64,000 bases of DNA, from contig NC_050096.1 in the NCBI RefSeq assembly GCF_902167145.1, positions 264,452,622 through 264,516,621 of the forward strand, read 5' to 3'. The translations under genes and the position numbers were made by a program. The notes under the pieces are model-generated. The model searched no databases. It was not told where the DNA came from and saw only the letters and a list, made by a program, of their open reading frames with translations. Origin of the DNA: Zea mays. Lineage: Eukaryota > Streptophyta > Magnoliopsida > Poales > Poaceae. Below, in pieces: positions 34,229 to 46,179 of this stretch. How positions within the stretch are numbered: the stretch's first letter is position 1; the number at the start of each line of letters is the position of its first letter.

Positions 34229-35353
34229 CTAGTTTAATACCCGTGCGTTGCGACGGTACCCAACCATATTTGATGATATTGATTGAGTGACCAAGCGACA
34301 CTTGAGAGTCTTAATGGACCCTCCACATAAAAATACCCATAATAAATGAATTTAATGTCAAAGTGACATATTGTTTATATACCAGATATTGAATTGGTGA
34401 AACAAATATTACACTTGATCTTAGCCAAAAGACCCAAAAAAATGAGTTGAAAAGAAGCCCCTATACTCGAATTAAATTATAGCCAATGTTTTGGCTTAGG
34501 ACTTGGGAGCGAGAAGATGGTGTAGATCTGATGCGTGATGCCCTAACCAAAATCATCATTGAGATTCCATAGGTAACACATGCAAATTCATTTATGGTGA
34601 TGGCTTAACAATTTTCTTCAAGTTTAGCGAGACATAGAAAAGCACAAGTACGCCAACAAGATCATTCCTGAAATACCAAATACAACAAGTTTATTCTCTA
34701 ACGCTTAACATGATTACTGAAATACATACTTGCTCTTGCCTTTAGAGTATCATATCAAACAATAAAAACATTTTCCGTTTTTACAGAGCCTTGTACTCAT
34801 TTCCAATTGCATAGTTGGTTTCACTTAAAATTCAATGTGAAATGAATTCGGCATGAACAAAACGTTTTCATAGTTATGCTCTAGCAATGTTCCACAGTTA
34901 AATGGCTAGAAATCTGTATAAGACCTCGCTACATTTGGTGATGTGTGGAATGCACGAACTACACCCTATGTTGAAGGAGCGGAGCGGAGCTCGCGCCGGA
35001 GCGGAAGACGAGTGAACTAGAAGATGGGCTCCCGGTCCCTGGTTGCGATGAGGAGGTTTAGAGTTGGCTGGACTCGATGCGACTTTTATCACCTAGTGAG
35101 CATCCTTATCTGGAGGCGAGCACACTAATCCTCCTCGCCGGTGGCGGTGCAACAACGGAAGAAGCGGACGGAGGTTGTTGCGAAATGGACGCGGTTTGTT
35201 GCTAGAGCGACAGGTGCGAGAACGCTGCTGTGCAAACAAATAGGATAGGATGGGGTATGGGACTGCAGGTTGATTTTGAAGAAATACAATGGGTTCTTTG
35301 TAAAAAAATGACGAGGGACGATCGTTGAAACTGGTGCTTTAATATGGTAGAGA
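34229..35353 (-). mobile_element. small non-autonomous Helitron (1,125 bp)
   Basis: On the minus strand the 5' end is TCTCTACCATATTAAAGC (from 35353). The 3' end is ccgtcgcaacgcacgg, a short hairpin, then gtattaa and the terminal ACTAG (ending at 34229), followed by T. The element lies cleanly inside a Stowaway MITE, whose inverted halves flank it, which supports both borders. The 5' end shares ATTAAAGC with the outer Helitron. No Rep/helicase. It carries a U2 snRNA-like segment close to its 3' end. Confidence 0.82.
34341..34446 (-). pseudogene. U2 snRNA-like pseudogene
   Basis: Read on the minus strand, cttttggctaagatcaagtg is identical to a conserved part near the 5' end of U2 spliceosomal RNA. 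The following bases keep the U2 order with substitutions: taatatttgttt (branch-point-binding part gtagtat is changed to gtaatat), then aatatctggtatat, and a tail gacattaaattcattta where U2 has its Sm-site region. The stem following it is destroyed and the 3' half of U2 is absent. No plant snRNA promoter (upstream sequence element plus TATA) is seen. It is a decayed 5' half of U2 captured or retroposed into a Helitron. The match is to U2 as remembered, not to a search result. Confidence 0.75.
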
Positions 35354-35744
35354 AATAATTATTTGTAGTCAAAGTTTTAATTTTGACTCGAAACTTGTCC
35401 AAAACTATAATTAATAGGACACGGGAGGGAGTATTTGTTTGATAATGACATTTAACATATCTTACAAAACCATGACAGCATTGACTTGATAATATATGCT
35501 TCAACTGAACCAATGCATCCTATACTACAGAGCACAGACCTTTCCTAAAGATAAAGCAAAATATTGCAATGTATCTATTCTGTGTACATGATAAAACGTT
35601 TAGGTGCCAAAAAAATTATGTATGTTTATCTGATAATGTGCCACCTAATCTTTGTCTACATTTGCGCTAAAAATGTACCAATACGGGTGTAGACATCTGT
35701 TTTTTTTGTGTAATTCATTTCATATTGCAGGAAACTCTTATGAC

Positions 35745-36759
35745 CAAGGTTATTAAAACGACGAAACGTTGAAACGCTCATGGGTGGAGTTTTAACTTTT
35801 AAACGGTTTAAACAAAGTTTAAACGTAGTTTTAAACAACATAGAGAAATTTCAATATATAATAATTTCAGACAATAACATAAAGTCAAATACCAAACAAC
35901 CAACATAAGTTCACATAATAATATTGTGCAAAATAAAGTGGAATGCAATGTCCACAACCACAAGCACACATGTGTTACTCAAGCACTCAATAACCATCAT
36001 CCAAATCATCTAAACCAACATCATCCGTGCTAAAATCAGCCATTTCTCCTCCAATCTATTCTGCAATAATGGAATGCATGTTCAGAACACAGCACTTCAA
36101 TCCTTCAGCAAGCGAGCAACAGGCAAGCTGTTCGCTTGAGCAACTGCTGAAGTGCTGAAGCAACAGCAAGCGAGCAACATCAACTGAATGCAATGCTGTT
36201 CGCTTGAGCAATGAGCATACCAGATATATTAAACGTCGTCTGATGGGGATAGTGCTTGAGCATACCAGATAGTGCTGGAGCAAGCGAGCAGGCGGACTGG
36301 CCCTGCTTGGCGGGTGGCGGACGTCCCTGTTGTGGCCTTGTGGGGGCGGCGGATGGGCGGACGCGGACAGGGATGGCGCTGCCTGGCACAGGCGATGGCG
36401 GCCTGGACTCCTGGAGGCGCCGCGGCGGCTGCACCAGATGGGCGTGGGCGGACAGGGACAGGGACGGCGCGGACTGGAGGCACCGCGGCGGCTACAGCGG
36501 ACTGGACGGACTGGGCAGGCGGAATCCCTATTCCCTAATTGGGCTGGCCGCTGGGCCAAAATTTGCTGGCGGAAGTAAAACGCCCGAAACGCGGCGTTTA
36601 ACGCTATTTTGCGTTTAAACGTCAAAACGTGACGTTTAAACGTCGTAAAACGACGTTTTACGCGCAAGTGTTAAACGTTTTAGCGTTTCGGTGTTCTGGC
36701 AGCGTTTTATAGTTTAAACGTCGTTTAAACGACGTTTTAACGTCGTTTTAATAAGCATG
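35745..36759. mobile_element. non-autonomous hAT-type element (1,015 bp)
   Basis: A perfect 8-bp target duplication cttatgac (35737-35744 and 36760-36767) flanks termini caaggttattaaaacgac and catgcttattaaaacgac. Both ends are filled with aaacg/cgttt repeats. The centre is GC-rich with repeated gcggcggct words (36290-36530). On the minus strand near 36045-35985 a short acidic tail (STDDVGLDDLDDGY then stop) looks like the C-terminal end of a lost transposase. Confidence 0.9.
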
Positions 36760-36767
36760 CTTATGAC

Positions 36768-37476
36768 AAAGATAAAAGAGCTGAACCTCCTCTTCAATCT
36801 CCTCCAAAAAAGTAAGCTTCTATACAATAAACTTCCTACCAATCAGTACATATATTTACTTACCAAAAAGGTATATACAATTATACATACCATTTATAAC
36901 ACCTTGTAGAAAAAAACTTTTAGTATATACATATAGCAATACTAACATTATTTGCTTGCATATATACTTTTACACAGATCGCAAGTATTCCATTGTTTAA
37001 TAACTGACAAAACTGATAAAATTAATACTTTTGTTTTACAGAATCAAACAAGAACCACTACGCATCATAGACTCTACAAGCCAAAAAGGCCACCAAGAAT
37101 GATGCATGCGACCACAAGAAAACCACATTTTCAGCACTTATCTGCAGTGTCCCATCTTTTGCTATCAATCTTAAACATATGTACATAACCCCTCAACCAA
37201 GCTAGTCAACTATACAGGCAACTGAAGCACTACAACTTTGTTTATTTTGGATAAGGCCCCGCTTAAATATGGCATAAAACAACGGATGTCATCATTTTGT
37301 AACTTGATATAATATCTTCTACCTAAAAAGTGAATGATGGATGCAATATTTTGCATGATAAACAGTTCGAAATAGTTTTAGGATTTATACAAGTGTTTTA
37401 TTACCGTAACAAAGAATTATTAATATTGCACCCTACAAACTCCTTTGTTTAAATTTATACAAACGTTTAGAAATAA
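36768..37476. other. Helitron 3' interior, no gene
   Basis: AT-rich sequence between the hAT-type element and the Helitron terminal hairpin. No recognisable coding or RNA feature. Confidence 0.4.
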
Positions 37477-37708
37477 GCGCGCAAGGCGCGCGTTAGCCAC
37501 TAGTAGCATCTGACTGCATTTGTAGCCCTTACTTATCATAATATGTGGTTTGCTTCTTTTGGCTTGAACCTTTCTGATAAATAATACAGTCAGATGTTCA
37601 TTCATTATAAACCGTATCATACTCTCCTTTTATTTTTGTAAGTCGCGGTTTGACTCAGCACTATCAGTAACATCGCGACTTGACTGTTAATTTTTCATAT
37701 ATTATAAT

Positions 37709-38000
37709 TGTTATGGGCAATTGATGGGGCCAGCTAGGTTAGACCTATTGGACTGAGCAGATCCATTAGGATAGAGTTAGTTAGAGATAGGAGTAGGATA
37801 GAGTTTAGAGATAAGGTAGATTCGGTTAGGATATTTGCTTAGGGGTCAAGTTGTCTCTATAAAAGGAGCACCCTTGTACCAGTTGAAATTAAGCAGAAAA
37901 TAGATCAAAGAAGTGCAGCTCAGCCTCCAAGGGATGGCGAGTCACAGATCCATCTGCTATCCCATCTACCAATCAATAAACTACATCAATAATGTTCATG
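37709..38000 (+). repeat. possible LTR or promoter fragment
   Basis: TGTTATGGGCAATTGATGGGG opens a stretch with a TATA-like ctctataaaagg (37855-37866) and a leader cttgtaccagttgaaattaag, in the style of copia LTRs. No clear right terminus, primer site or target duplication is found, so the call is tentative. Confidence 0.3.
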
Positions 38001-38225
38001 ACTATGAATTGAACATATGGAAGTGTTTTCAAATTTTCAAATATGAATCCAATAATACCAAATATGTATGCTGTATTCTACAAGGTTGTAATTAATTGTT
38101 GGTCAAAAGTTAACAACCGTCAGCTCTCTCTGTCAGCAAACCAGTTTGATTGGAACAGGTTATCCTGGGTTATTCTACTGATCCCGTTGGTCCAAATCCT
38201 TGCTGAGCTTGCAATGGGTAAAACA

Positions 38226-38422
38226 GTTGCACACTTTACTCAAGCTGTTCTAAGAATTAAAAGGAAGAGTCTAGATTGGTGTCGATAGTGCACTACAGCT
38301 CAATTCTGCTCTCCATGCCAGTCCTTTGGGAGGGCACAATGGTTTTCCAGTGACTTACAGAACATTAAAGGAAATGTTTGCTTGGCCACATATGAAGCAG
38401 TCAGTCTATGACAACCTTACAG
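38226..38422 (+). pseudogene. gypsy integrase zinc-finger fragment
   Basis: After one frameshift near 38277 the frame reads ALHASPLGGHNGFPVTYRTL and then FAWPHMKQSV, the N-terminal zinc-binding region of gypsy integrases (conserved L-H-x-S-x-x-G-G-H). Upstream VLRIKRKSLDW fits the KGRIWVG-like segment. Nothing else of the element is seen. Confidence 0.75.
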
Positions 38423-39349
38423 AAAGCACCTATAGAAGCTCCAAATACCAGTAGGCAGTAGCTGAAGTTTTTTCTTCCTTCTAGCACATCCAATGGTATC
38501 CTAGCTCCTGAATCTGTTGACATTGCCAACCTTTCTATGTTCATGATTTCTAATTGTTTCTTCGTGCTTATTGTTACTTAGCTACTTCAGTCATGTCCGG
38601 TGGATGATCACTCATTCCTCTATTTTTGCATTGCTAGGATAGGATATTTTTAATGAATTGCAGTACCCTGTCTTAGAAGGGGTTGCAATAGACCCAACTC
38701 ATTGGCTTTCAAGAACAGAGAGTGCAACACATCCATGACTATGTATGAACAGCATTGGTGAAAGAGCATCCCCCTGTCTCAAACCACGCTGGTGGGAAAT
38801 AAGCTCTCCGGGCATTCCATTCATCAACACCCTAGTAGATGAAGAACACAAGAGCTTTGAGATGATGTTACACCAGATAGGGCCAAAACCTAGGTGCCCG
38901 AGAACTTCAAGTAGAAAAGGCCACGAAACAGAATTGAAGGCCTTGCCAATATCAAGTTTGAGGAGGATTCCGGATAGCTTTTGCTTGTAGATGGCTTTGG
39001 CTATTTGCTGCACCAGTAGGAAATTGTCATGAATACTTCTCCCTTTCACAAAGGCGTTCTGATTTGGCGACACTAACTCAGGAAGCCTGGCAGCAAGCCT
39101 ATTAGCCAATATTTTGGTAACAAGTTTTGCAAAACTATGGATCAGGCTGATCGGACAAAAATATTTTACTTCAAGAGCCTCTATCTTTTTTGCCAGAAGG
39201 ATCACATAAGCTGAATTGAGGAGATGTAGTTTGGACATCACCATGGAGGATCACATTTAAAGCAACCAAGAAATCAGCATTTATAATCGGCCAGGCAATT
39301 TCATAGGAGTGGCCGGTGTACCCATCTGGGCCTGGAAGTGGGGACTTGT

Positions 39350-39350
<1 letters not shown>

Positions 39351-39383
<33 letters not shown>
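39351..39383. repeat. poly(G) run of 33 bases
   Basis: Thirty-three consecutive G on the plus strand within the LINE, encoding a meaningless polyproline on the minus strand. Long G/C homopolymers are rare and hard to sequence. Confidence 0.85.
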
Positions 39384-39384
<1 letters not shown>

Positions 39385-39670
39385 GTGATTTGATAGCTTT
39401 CCAAACCTCCTTAGAGAACGCCTGATCCAAATCTTGGAGACTGCTGGCTGGGCGATGGAAAGCCTCCAAATTCAAAGAAAAATCCCTGTGCGCTACTGTC
39501 CCTAGCAGGCTGTTATAAAAGCTACACACCTCCTTTTCCTCTTGATCCATTATAATTATGTCATTCACTTTCAATTTGCCAATAAAATTCTTCTTTTTCT
39601 TGTACCTTGCATGATGGTGAAAGGAGGTATTTGCATCTCCCTATTTCAACCAGCATAGGCCACTCTGGAG

Positions 39671-40461
39671 CAAGGTTTTAAAGTCGGCTAGTCGACTCTA
39701 GTCGTCTGAGCACCGATAAGGTGACTAATCGTGATTAGTTGTCGATTTGCTTGATTAGTCGAGCCTAGTCGACTCCTAGTCGTCCTATAGTCATCCACCT
39801 ATAACAGGACCGTGTGTGTGTAGCTGTAGCAGGATAAGCGAAGCGCAACTCAAGAGGAGGCCAAGGCGGGCACAATACTGCTCAATAAATCAACACTGAT
39901 TCACTTGAACAACAAAAATAACAGAGTAATTACTGTCAGAAGAGTTGCTCATCTCGGTCTTTGAATTCTGTACAGAGGAGTGGTCACCTAGTCGAGGCTG
40001 AACAGAGGACGAGCACGCGCCGCAGGGGGCCCTCTGCAGACTGCAGCCACCGTGCGATGGAGGGGGTGCAGCTACGATTCAAGCAGAGGGCCGCTGAAAC
40101 ACAACATGGCGGCAGGAGAGGAGGGTGGCGGCAATGGAGAAGGGGCGATGACACTAGAGAAGGGGGTGGGGCGCTAGAGAATGGTGCACGTGCGACTGTG
40201 CGCTACGTAATGCGTGTACCGTATTGGTACAGGTAGAGCAAAACAGTGTTTGTGTTGTACAAATGGTGAGTCGTTCCATGTACCAGAGACCGGATTAGAG
40301 GCCCAAAACAGGTATAACTAGTCTACCATAACCCCTAGCCGGACGACTAATCATGAGTAGTCGACGACTAGGATGACTAATCGTTTGCTAGTCGCTCTAG
40401 TCGAGTCAAAGACCCTAATTGAGCTTGCACTAGCGATTAGTCGGACGACTTAAAAACCTTG
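39671..40461. mobile_element. non-autonomous hAT-type element (791 bp)
   Basis: 8-bp target duplication ctctggag / ctctagag (39663-39670 and 40462-40469, one mismatch). Terminal inverted repeats caaggttttaaagtcg and caaggtttttaagtcg. Both ends carry arrays of agtcg/cgact (for example ctagtcgactctagtcg). The interior is GC-rich (39960-40200) with no recognised product. It interrupts the LINE, and LINE reading continues on both sides. Confidence 0.9.
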
Positions 40462-41235
40462 CTCTAGAGTCTAGCCATTGTTCTTTGCAAGGATGCCAGC
40501 CCCAAAGAGTGTTGTTTCAACCTCCAGCACAACCATTCCTCCTGAGATGTTAAAGCTCAAGTCTCTGGCCATTTCTAGTCTATGAAGGATCCCTTTTGCC
40601 ATTGACAATTGTCTTGAGATGTGCCCAACTTTTTTCTGGCTCCAGGATTGCAACTGCTGTGATAGTCTACTCAACTTATCTGCAAAACGTTGGAGAGGGC
40701 ATGTAGCTTCATCCGACTGAGACCATGAACTTGCCACCTCATCTATGAAGCCATCGAGCACCAAAGGACAGTGATCCGAGATCAAAGAAGCAGTGCTTTG
40801 CAATAAACAGTCCAGAAAGATGTCCTCCCATTCACTGGTATACAAGACCCTGTCCAGCCGAACCAAGGTCGGGGAAGACCGTTTATTCGACCATGTAAAG
40901 CGCCTCCCTAACATCAGTAATTCCATAAGCTGAAGCTCATTAATAAGCCTCCGAAACCGACACTTCATAGCTCTATCCAGATTACCATTATTTTTATCTT
41001 CTGCCCGGCTTATAAGATTGAAGTCACCCCCTATCACCCAAGGTCCCTGGCACATAGAACGCACCAAACGGAGTTCTTGTAAAAACAAAAGCTTCTTATC
41101 ATCCAGATGTGGACCATACACTCCCAGTAAGCCACCAGGGTGAGGCATTGTGTTGATCAAACTGTCATAAACCTCATTATGGTTTGCAGTGTGCTCACTC
41201 AGAATTTTGCCCTGTGGCTTTTGCATCCTATACAA

Positions 41236-44200
41236 TCAGCAAATTCATGTTGCAGATTGTCCTGTTTCTGTTAACCAAGACTTGTGCGCCTGGGATTATT
41301 AGCGCCACTTCTTTGTGATGCGCTAGTAACATCTGGGCAGAGGGAACTCACAGTAGGGTCAAATATGAGAAATGCTCGCCAATGAATTATTTCTTTATCT
41401 ATATCCATCAGGAACAGGTATGCGACCATGTAATTGTCAGGCTATTTCATGGCAGGTATGCTGTACTATCGTTTCTTTTTTTTGGTGAAGGTGCTGCTTT
41501 ATGTCAAAATTGATAGTTGTCAAATAAAGAAACTTTCTGATTGAGTGCTGACGGACTGATGCCATTCTCTCTCTGAAAGCTTGTGGGTTACATTGTTGCT
41601 TTGCCGAATAATGGTCAACCTAATAGGGGGGCACTCAGTGCTGTTGTTGATCTGGGATCAGATTCTAAATGCGGGGAAAAGCTCTAGCAATGGTTATCCC
41701 AATCCCCAGAACTAGCTACTAATAGGCACATGTTTGGATCCTTTTCAATGGTACCTCACTCAGTATCTTGTGTATGTGTTGATTTCAGTACCAAAGTGGC
41801 TGTCCACAACGCGCAAGGAATGCCTCGGTGGGAGATGCATCACCCTGATGTTCTCGAGACTCAACTGCAACGCTAAACGGAGCTTTCAGTGGGATCTGTT
41901 GGAATAATAACCAGATGGGCATATTCTGAGTAAAGATCAACCGACAAGATTATGAATGGTGTGGACACATTGAGGTGAAATCATGCTAGCTGGCTGCCGC
42001 TCGGTTTATAGCCCATGAAAGCGAGGAGCATATACGGGGTGTGCAGCGATCGGGACCAGGTTGTGCAGACACCACAAGAGGGCACCTATAGTAGTGGTCA
42101 TGAGCCTGGTCAGATGCAATAAAAAGCTAGATTTTGATGGGAGTTAGTGGCTGATAGTTTAGGCAAGCCTATCCTGAAGTCATCCGAACGAAGAAAAGGA
42201 TGGAGACTAGGCGCCCTTTTAGTATCCTGCTTTTTTCCTTCTGGTAAGCATTTATGCCTGTCTCTTTGGTAGCCTTTCTGTTTGCTGTTACTTCCACAAC
42301 TTACATTGTGGACCTTGCATCATGGGCTCCTAAGTTTGTTGGCTCCATTATTGGCCACCGAGAGCGCATGCTTTTACTTTTTGTTTGCTCCTCCAGTCAC
42401 GGTCAGCCAGCCCCTAGTGAGTAGTGACCCATCTGGATTTCCATGTCGATGCGTCTTCCTTGTGCACCATTCTTTGCTTGCATGTCGCTGTCCTTGGGGG
42501 GGTAGCATTGCCGATCTGATAAACAACTTTTTTGTGTGGCTGGGGCCTGCCTTTCGAGGTTGGCAACTTCCACAGAATTGCGCTGTTTGGGAACCAGCTT
42601 CTCTGGTTGGTCTTGGTGTCCGTTCCCCTGCACCCTGCCTTGACCTTAGGAAGCTAGCTAACCATTATCTTTACTTGCCCCTCACTTCAATTCCCATACT
42701 TACCACCTGACATAGACCTAAATCTAATTTTATGCCCCCCCCCCCCCCCCCCCCCCCCCATTTTAGGTGGCTTTCTGGCTTCTTACAGCCTATTGCTCGA
42801 ACATCATTATCCTCTTAGATTTTTGCTGGGCGTCTGTTAGCTTTTTTTTGTTGGTCTCTAATTTTTTTTTGGTCTGCTCTCTTTGTAGCCCATTTTTTTT
42901 TCCGTCCACATTCATTCGAATGATAATGGATATAGATATATGTGTAAACTACATCCATGTGTTAATGAATGCATGATTAGTCTAAAACGAATTGCTAAAC
43001 CGTCTCTCGCAAGCTTTAGAGGAAGTCAGTTGCTAAACGTCTCTTCATCACAGGTATAGGTCTGGCCAGCGCAGACCACTGCCATTGTTCACCTGATGTC
43101 TATCCATTGGGAGGAAAGAGAGCACACCTTATTCAGGCTGTGCAACCGTCTCTCTTTGGCTTGCTTGGATGATCAGACTGAAACAGTCCCTGATTTGAAC
43201 ATCTGAGCCTGCTCAGCCGTCGCCGTCCCGTCTGCCTCCTCACCCGGACAAGAATTTGGACTATGAGCGTCACCCTGGAGTCTGGTTTCTTTCCGACTCC
43301 TCCAGCAGCCAAGTCATTTTTCTACACTTGTCTCATCTGGAGAAAGCAATGTGTGCATGCTTACTCTACATATCCATGGAGTCAGTAGGGGTCCATCATC
43401 GTGGCGTAGCATTGTGTGGTTTGTTTTAGGTTCAGATTTCGCGATCTGGGCGTACAACCAGGGCTGCCTGCCTGCTTGCCTGTCCCTCTTTACCCAATGC
43501 AATCCAAGGTTTTGTTAAAGTTAAGCAGGTAGGCAATGAGGTCGTTTGGTTTTTTGGTGTCGTGGAACAGGATGATCAGATGCGCAGCCCTAATCGCTGA
43601 TTGCCAGCCAGCCTACCTGTCTGTCTTTCTGACCAAGTAACCATCGGTCTATTTCTTATGGTAGCTTTCGTAGCCATTCGCCTTTTTGCGTTAGCGTTAG
43701 GTCTCTGTATTTCTGGCTTCCTTCAGCATCAATCGGCCTCACTCGGCATCCCTATCTTTTTTTTTCCTTGCTCTCTTGTACTGTTGTATCCTGTTCTACC
43801 GCAAACAGAACCTTGCACGACGCATCACTGTTCTGCATTTATTCATTTATCTACTGTTTCTGGAGAAACGCAAATAATAAAAAAAAATCAGACGATACAA
43901 TTTTGTGTACGGTTTTTTTTCCTGGTCTAAAACTGCATTCTCTTTTTTTTACAGGCCTCCAGTGCTGCAAGTGGGTTGCTTCTAGCATGAGCTTCCGTGC
44001 CGTACTCCTAGTTGCGAGTTTGCTTCTGGAGCTTTCTTGGGGTGTTTCTTTCTCTGTCCTGTATGTTTGCAGCAATTAGAGAGACGCTGATGGTGGGTGG
44101 GATGGAAGGGCCGCCGCATAGATCCAGGGAAAGAGAGACGCGTTTGTGGTCCATCCATATGACTGGAGAGCCTGACCCTGACGCCAACGGCAAGCAGCAG

Positions 44201-45112
44201 TGGCGGCATCCAGATCCTGGCGCACCGACTGCACCCGCCCGTCCGGCACCTTCTTTCGGCGGCAGCGGCACTCCGCGCGACACGGGGCCGTGTCCGTGTG
44301 GGATGGGATGGGATGGAATGGAACAGTAGGCTTTTTGGCATTTGCGAGGACGCCCAGGCCTGACTCCTCTGAGGCCATCTCCATCTCCAGCAGGCCGTAT
44401 AAACGGCTGTCGTTTAGGCATGCATTAACCAGAGTATGAGATTTATGGGAGCACCTTGAGTGGCTCATGGATCCCCTGGACTAGCGTGCGCGGTCCATCA
44501 CGCGGTGTCTGTTTCTGAATTGAGGGTACGAGGGAGCAATAATGGAGCAGCCATGGAGATTTCACCCAACAACAACAACAAAGAAAAAAGAAATAAAAAG
44601 AGGAGATGAATAAGAATGGTTTACCTATCACATTCCAACTTCCCTTTCATTATCAACATTCCAACTTCCTTTTCATTATCAACATTCCAACTCCTTGCCC
44701 TGTGACAGAGGCTGAAAGCAGGAGCGATGATTCCGATCCATCGCCACCCAGTGGAGTGGATGTAACATCACATTTTATCTGCACCTCTCATCCTCCGCTT
44801 TGCGTGGTCCTACTACATAAACATAGACACGCATGTCCATGTTCTCTGCCGCCATGGCCGCCATAGCAGCTGGGCCTGCTTCTGCTGCTGCTGCTGCCAC
44901 CACCTAATGTGAAAGGTTGCTAGTGTGCCTTAAAGCACAAGGCTTTATTAGCTTCTTTTTTCCCAGGTGGTTACTTCAGAGTCACAGAGCATTTGGTAAT
45001 AAAGCCGTACCGTGTATATGCATATGCATGGTCATCTCATGACATCTATAGTAGTGTGTGGGCGGCAATAATGCTAGCTGGTTATAGTAGCCACCATCAA
45101 GGTGGATCTATC
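41236..45112. other. long stretch without a recognisable gene
   Basis: Mixed-composition DNA with no domain I recognise on either strand. It includes a 25-base poly(C) (42735-42759), short T-runs, a 2.6-copy repeat of acattccaacttccttttcattatca (about 44631-44696), and a GC-rich patch 44080-44440 with overlapping frames on both strands. A hydrophobic peptide frame at 43987-44079 exists but has no support as a gene. Confidence 0.4.
42735..42759. repeat. poly(C) run of 25 bases
   Basis: Uninterrupted C25 in otherwise AT-rich non-coding sequence. Confidence 0.85.
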
Positions 45113-46179
45113 TATGCGGCTGTTTGGTTCAGCTTCTGGGCGGCTTCTGGCCGCCAGAAGCTGAAACCAAACGCCCAACTTCTGGCGCGGCTTCTGGGCG
45201 AAGCGATTGGGTAAGAAGCCGCCCGCCCACTTACCTCGCGAAGCGCCGCTCAGTTGGCTTTCGTCCGAAGCCGCGCGCAGTTAGCCTCTAGGGTTCCCTC
45301 GCACGCTCCTCCGCCGCCGTCGCGAACCGAACGGAGCGCCGCCGGTCCGCACCACACGCATCGCCGCCGGTGTACGCAGGTACGGATCCCTCCTCCCTAT
45401 GCCGTCCGCACCGTCTTCTCCTCGCATTGCCGCGTTTCCTTCACCCTTTTCCTCTGTCCGTATGGTTGCCGCAGTGACGCCGACGCCCTTGCTCCGTCCT
45501 CAAGGTTCCGCGTCGTCCCAACCATCGCGTCTGCATCTTCGTAAGGTACGGTCTACCTGGAATCGTTACCCACCCCGCTGCGTGATGTCGTGTTGCTAGG
45601 GTTCATCCTCGATCCCGCGACACCCCTTCCCCTCATGTCCAGTAGGTCCACTGTCATCAACCACGTAATAACAGAACATTTTTCTTCAATTCCGCCTACA
45701 GATTGTCGTATCACTTCGAGTTCAAGGTGTTCGGTTCCAAGATCATCTGGGATTCGAGGACTTCGGTTGCAACCTCCAGTTAAGCAAAGGTACCGTGCCA
45801 CTCAATTTGTTGATGAATTATTTGTCACCATACATGCTGTGTATTTGTTCCAATAACGTGGATCCATGGCTTGTTTTAGTTCATTCTTTGTCAGTACACC
45901 TGAACAATGAGTCGACGGTTAGGATAAGACAACACAGACATTGTTTATGGGGGGATGTTATTTTTCAATAGAGAACAGATTACCAATTATTGTTCCTGGT
46001 TAACTACAATCCATTGATATGTTGTATCCCTCATATTAAGGGTTCAGGGATACCCTCCATGATTGCCAACCTCATTATCTTTATGATTGTATATTGAACC
46101 CAAATTTGGTAGAGTATCTGAATGGATGTAAGTTAATTGTCGTACTGTCTAGTTCACTAACCACCTTAATCCACATCAG

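Larger units (their letters stand above)
34047..35431. mobile_element. Stowaway MITE split by a Helitron (260 bp + 1,125 bp insert)
   Basis: Terminal inverted repeats ctccctccggtgtcctatta and ctccctcccgtgtcctatta, with TA target duplications at 34045-34046 and 35432-35433, define a 260-bp Stowaway element once the inner Helitron is removed. It is non-coding and would be mobilised by Tc1/mariner transposases. Confidence 0.88.
31592..37503 (+). mobile_element. non-autonomous Helitron (5,912 bp with nested insertions)
   Basis: The 5' end reads TCTATATTATTAAAGC (31592 on), matching the maize Helitron start. The 3' end has a 6-bp stem hairpin gcgcgc-aag-gcgcgc (37477-37491), then gttagcca and the terminal CTAG (37500-37503) followed by T. 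There are no terminal inverted repeats and no target duplication, as expected for rolling-circle transposition. The base before the 5' end is T where most Helitrons have A. No Rep/helicase was found, so it is non-autonomous. Nested inside are a Stowaway MITE holding a second Helitron, and a hAT-type element. 31600-32150 is a GC-rich, proline-coding-like stretch that may be a captured fragment, but no gene is recognised. Confidence 0.78.
38664..41235 (-). mobile_element. truncated L1-type LINE, interrupted
   Basis: On the minus strand: an AP endonuclease fragment (41235-40471; motifs WVIGGDFNLI, LDRVLY, SDHCPLV), a linker (39660-39400), then reverse transcriptase (39350-38664; FCPISLIHSFAKLVTKILANR, PNQNAFVKGRSIHDNFLLVQ, RGLRQGDALSPMLF). 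The endonuclease lacks its N-terminus and RT stops before the Y-x-D-D box, so both ends are truncated. There are several frameshifts and stops, one just after DALSPMLF. A hAT-type element (39671-40461) separates endonuclease from linker, and a 33-base poly(G) lies between linker and RT. Not functional. Confidence 0.88.

Noticed and set aside
39281..39400. Polyproline-containing protein on the minus strand
   Set aside because: The prolines come from the G33 run inside a broken LINE, not from a real gene.
43768..44079. 103-codon frame with a signal-peptide-like end
   Set aside because: Low-complexity T-rich sequence easily gives hydrophobic peptides. No conserved context or neighbours support it.
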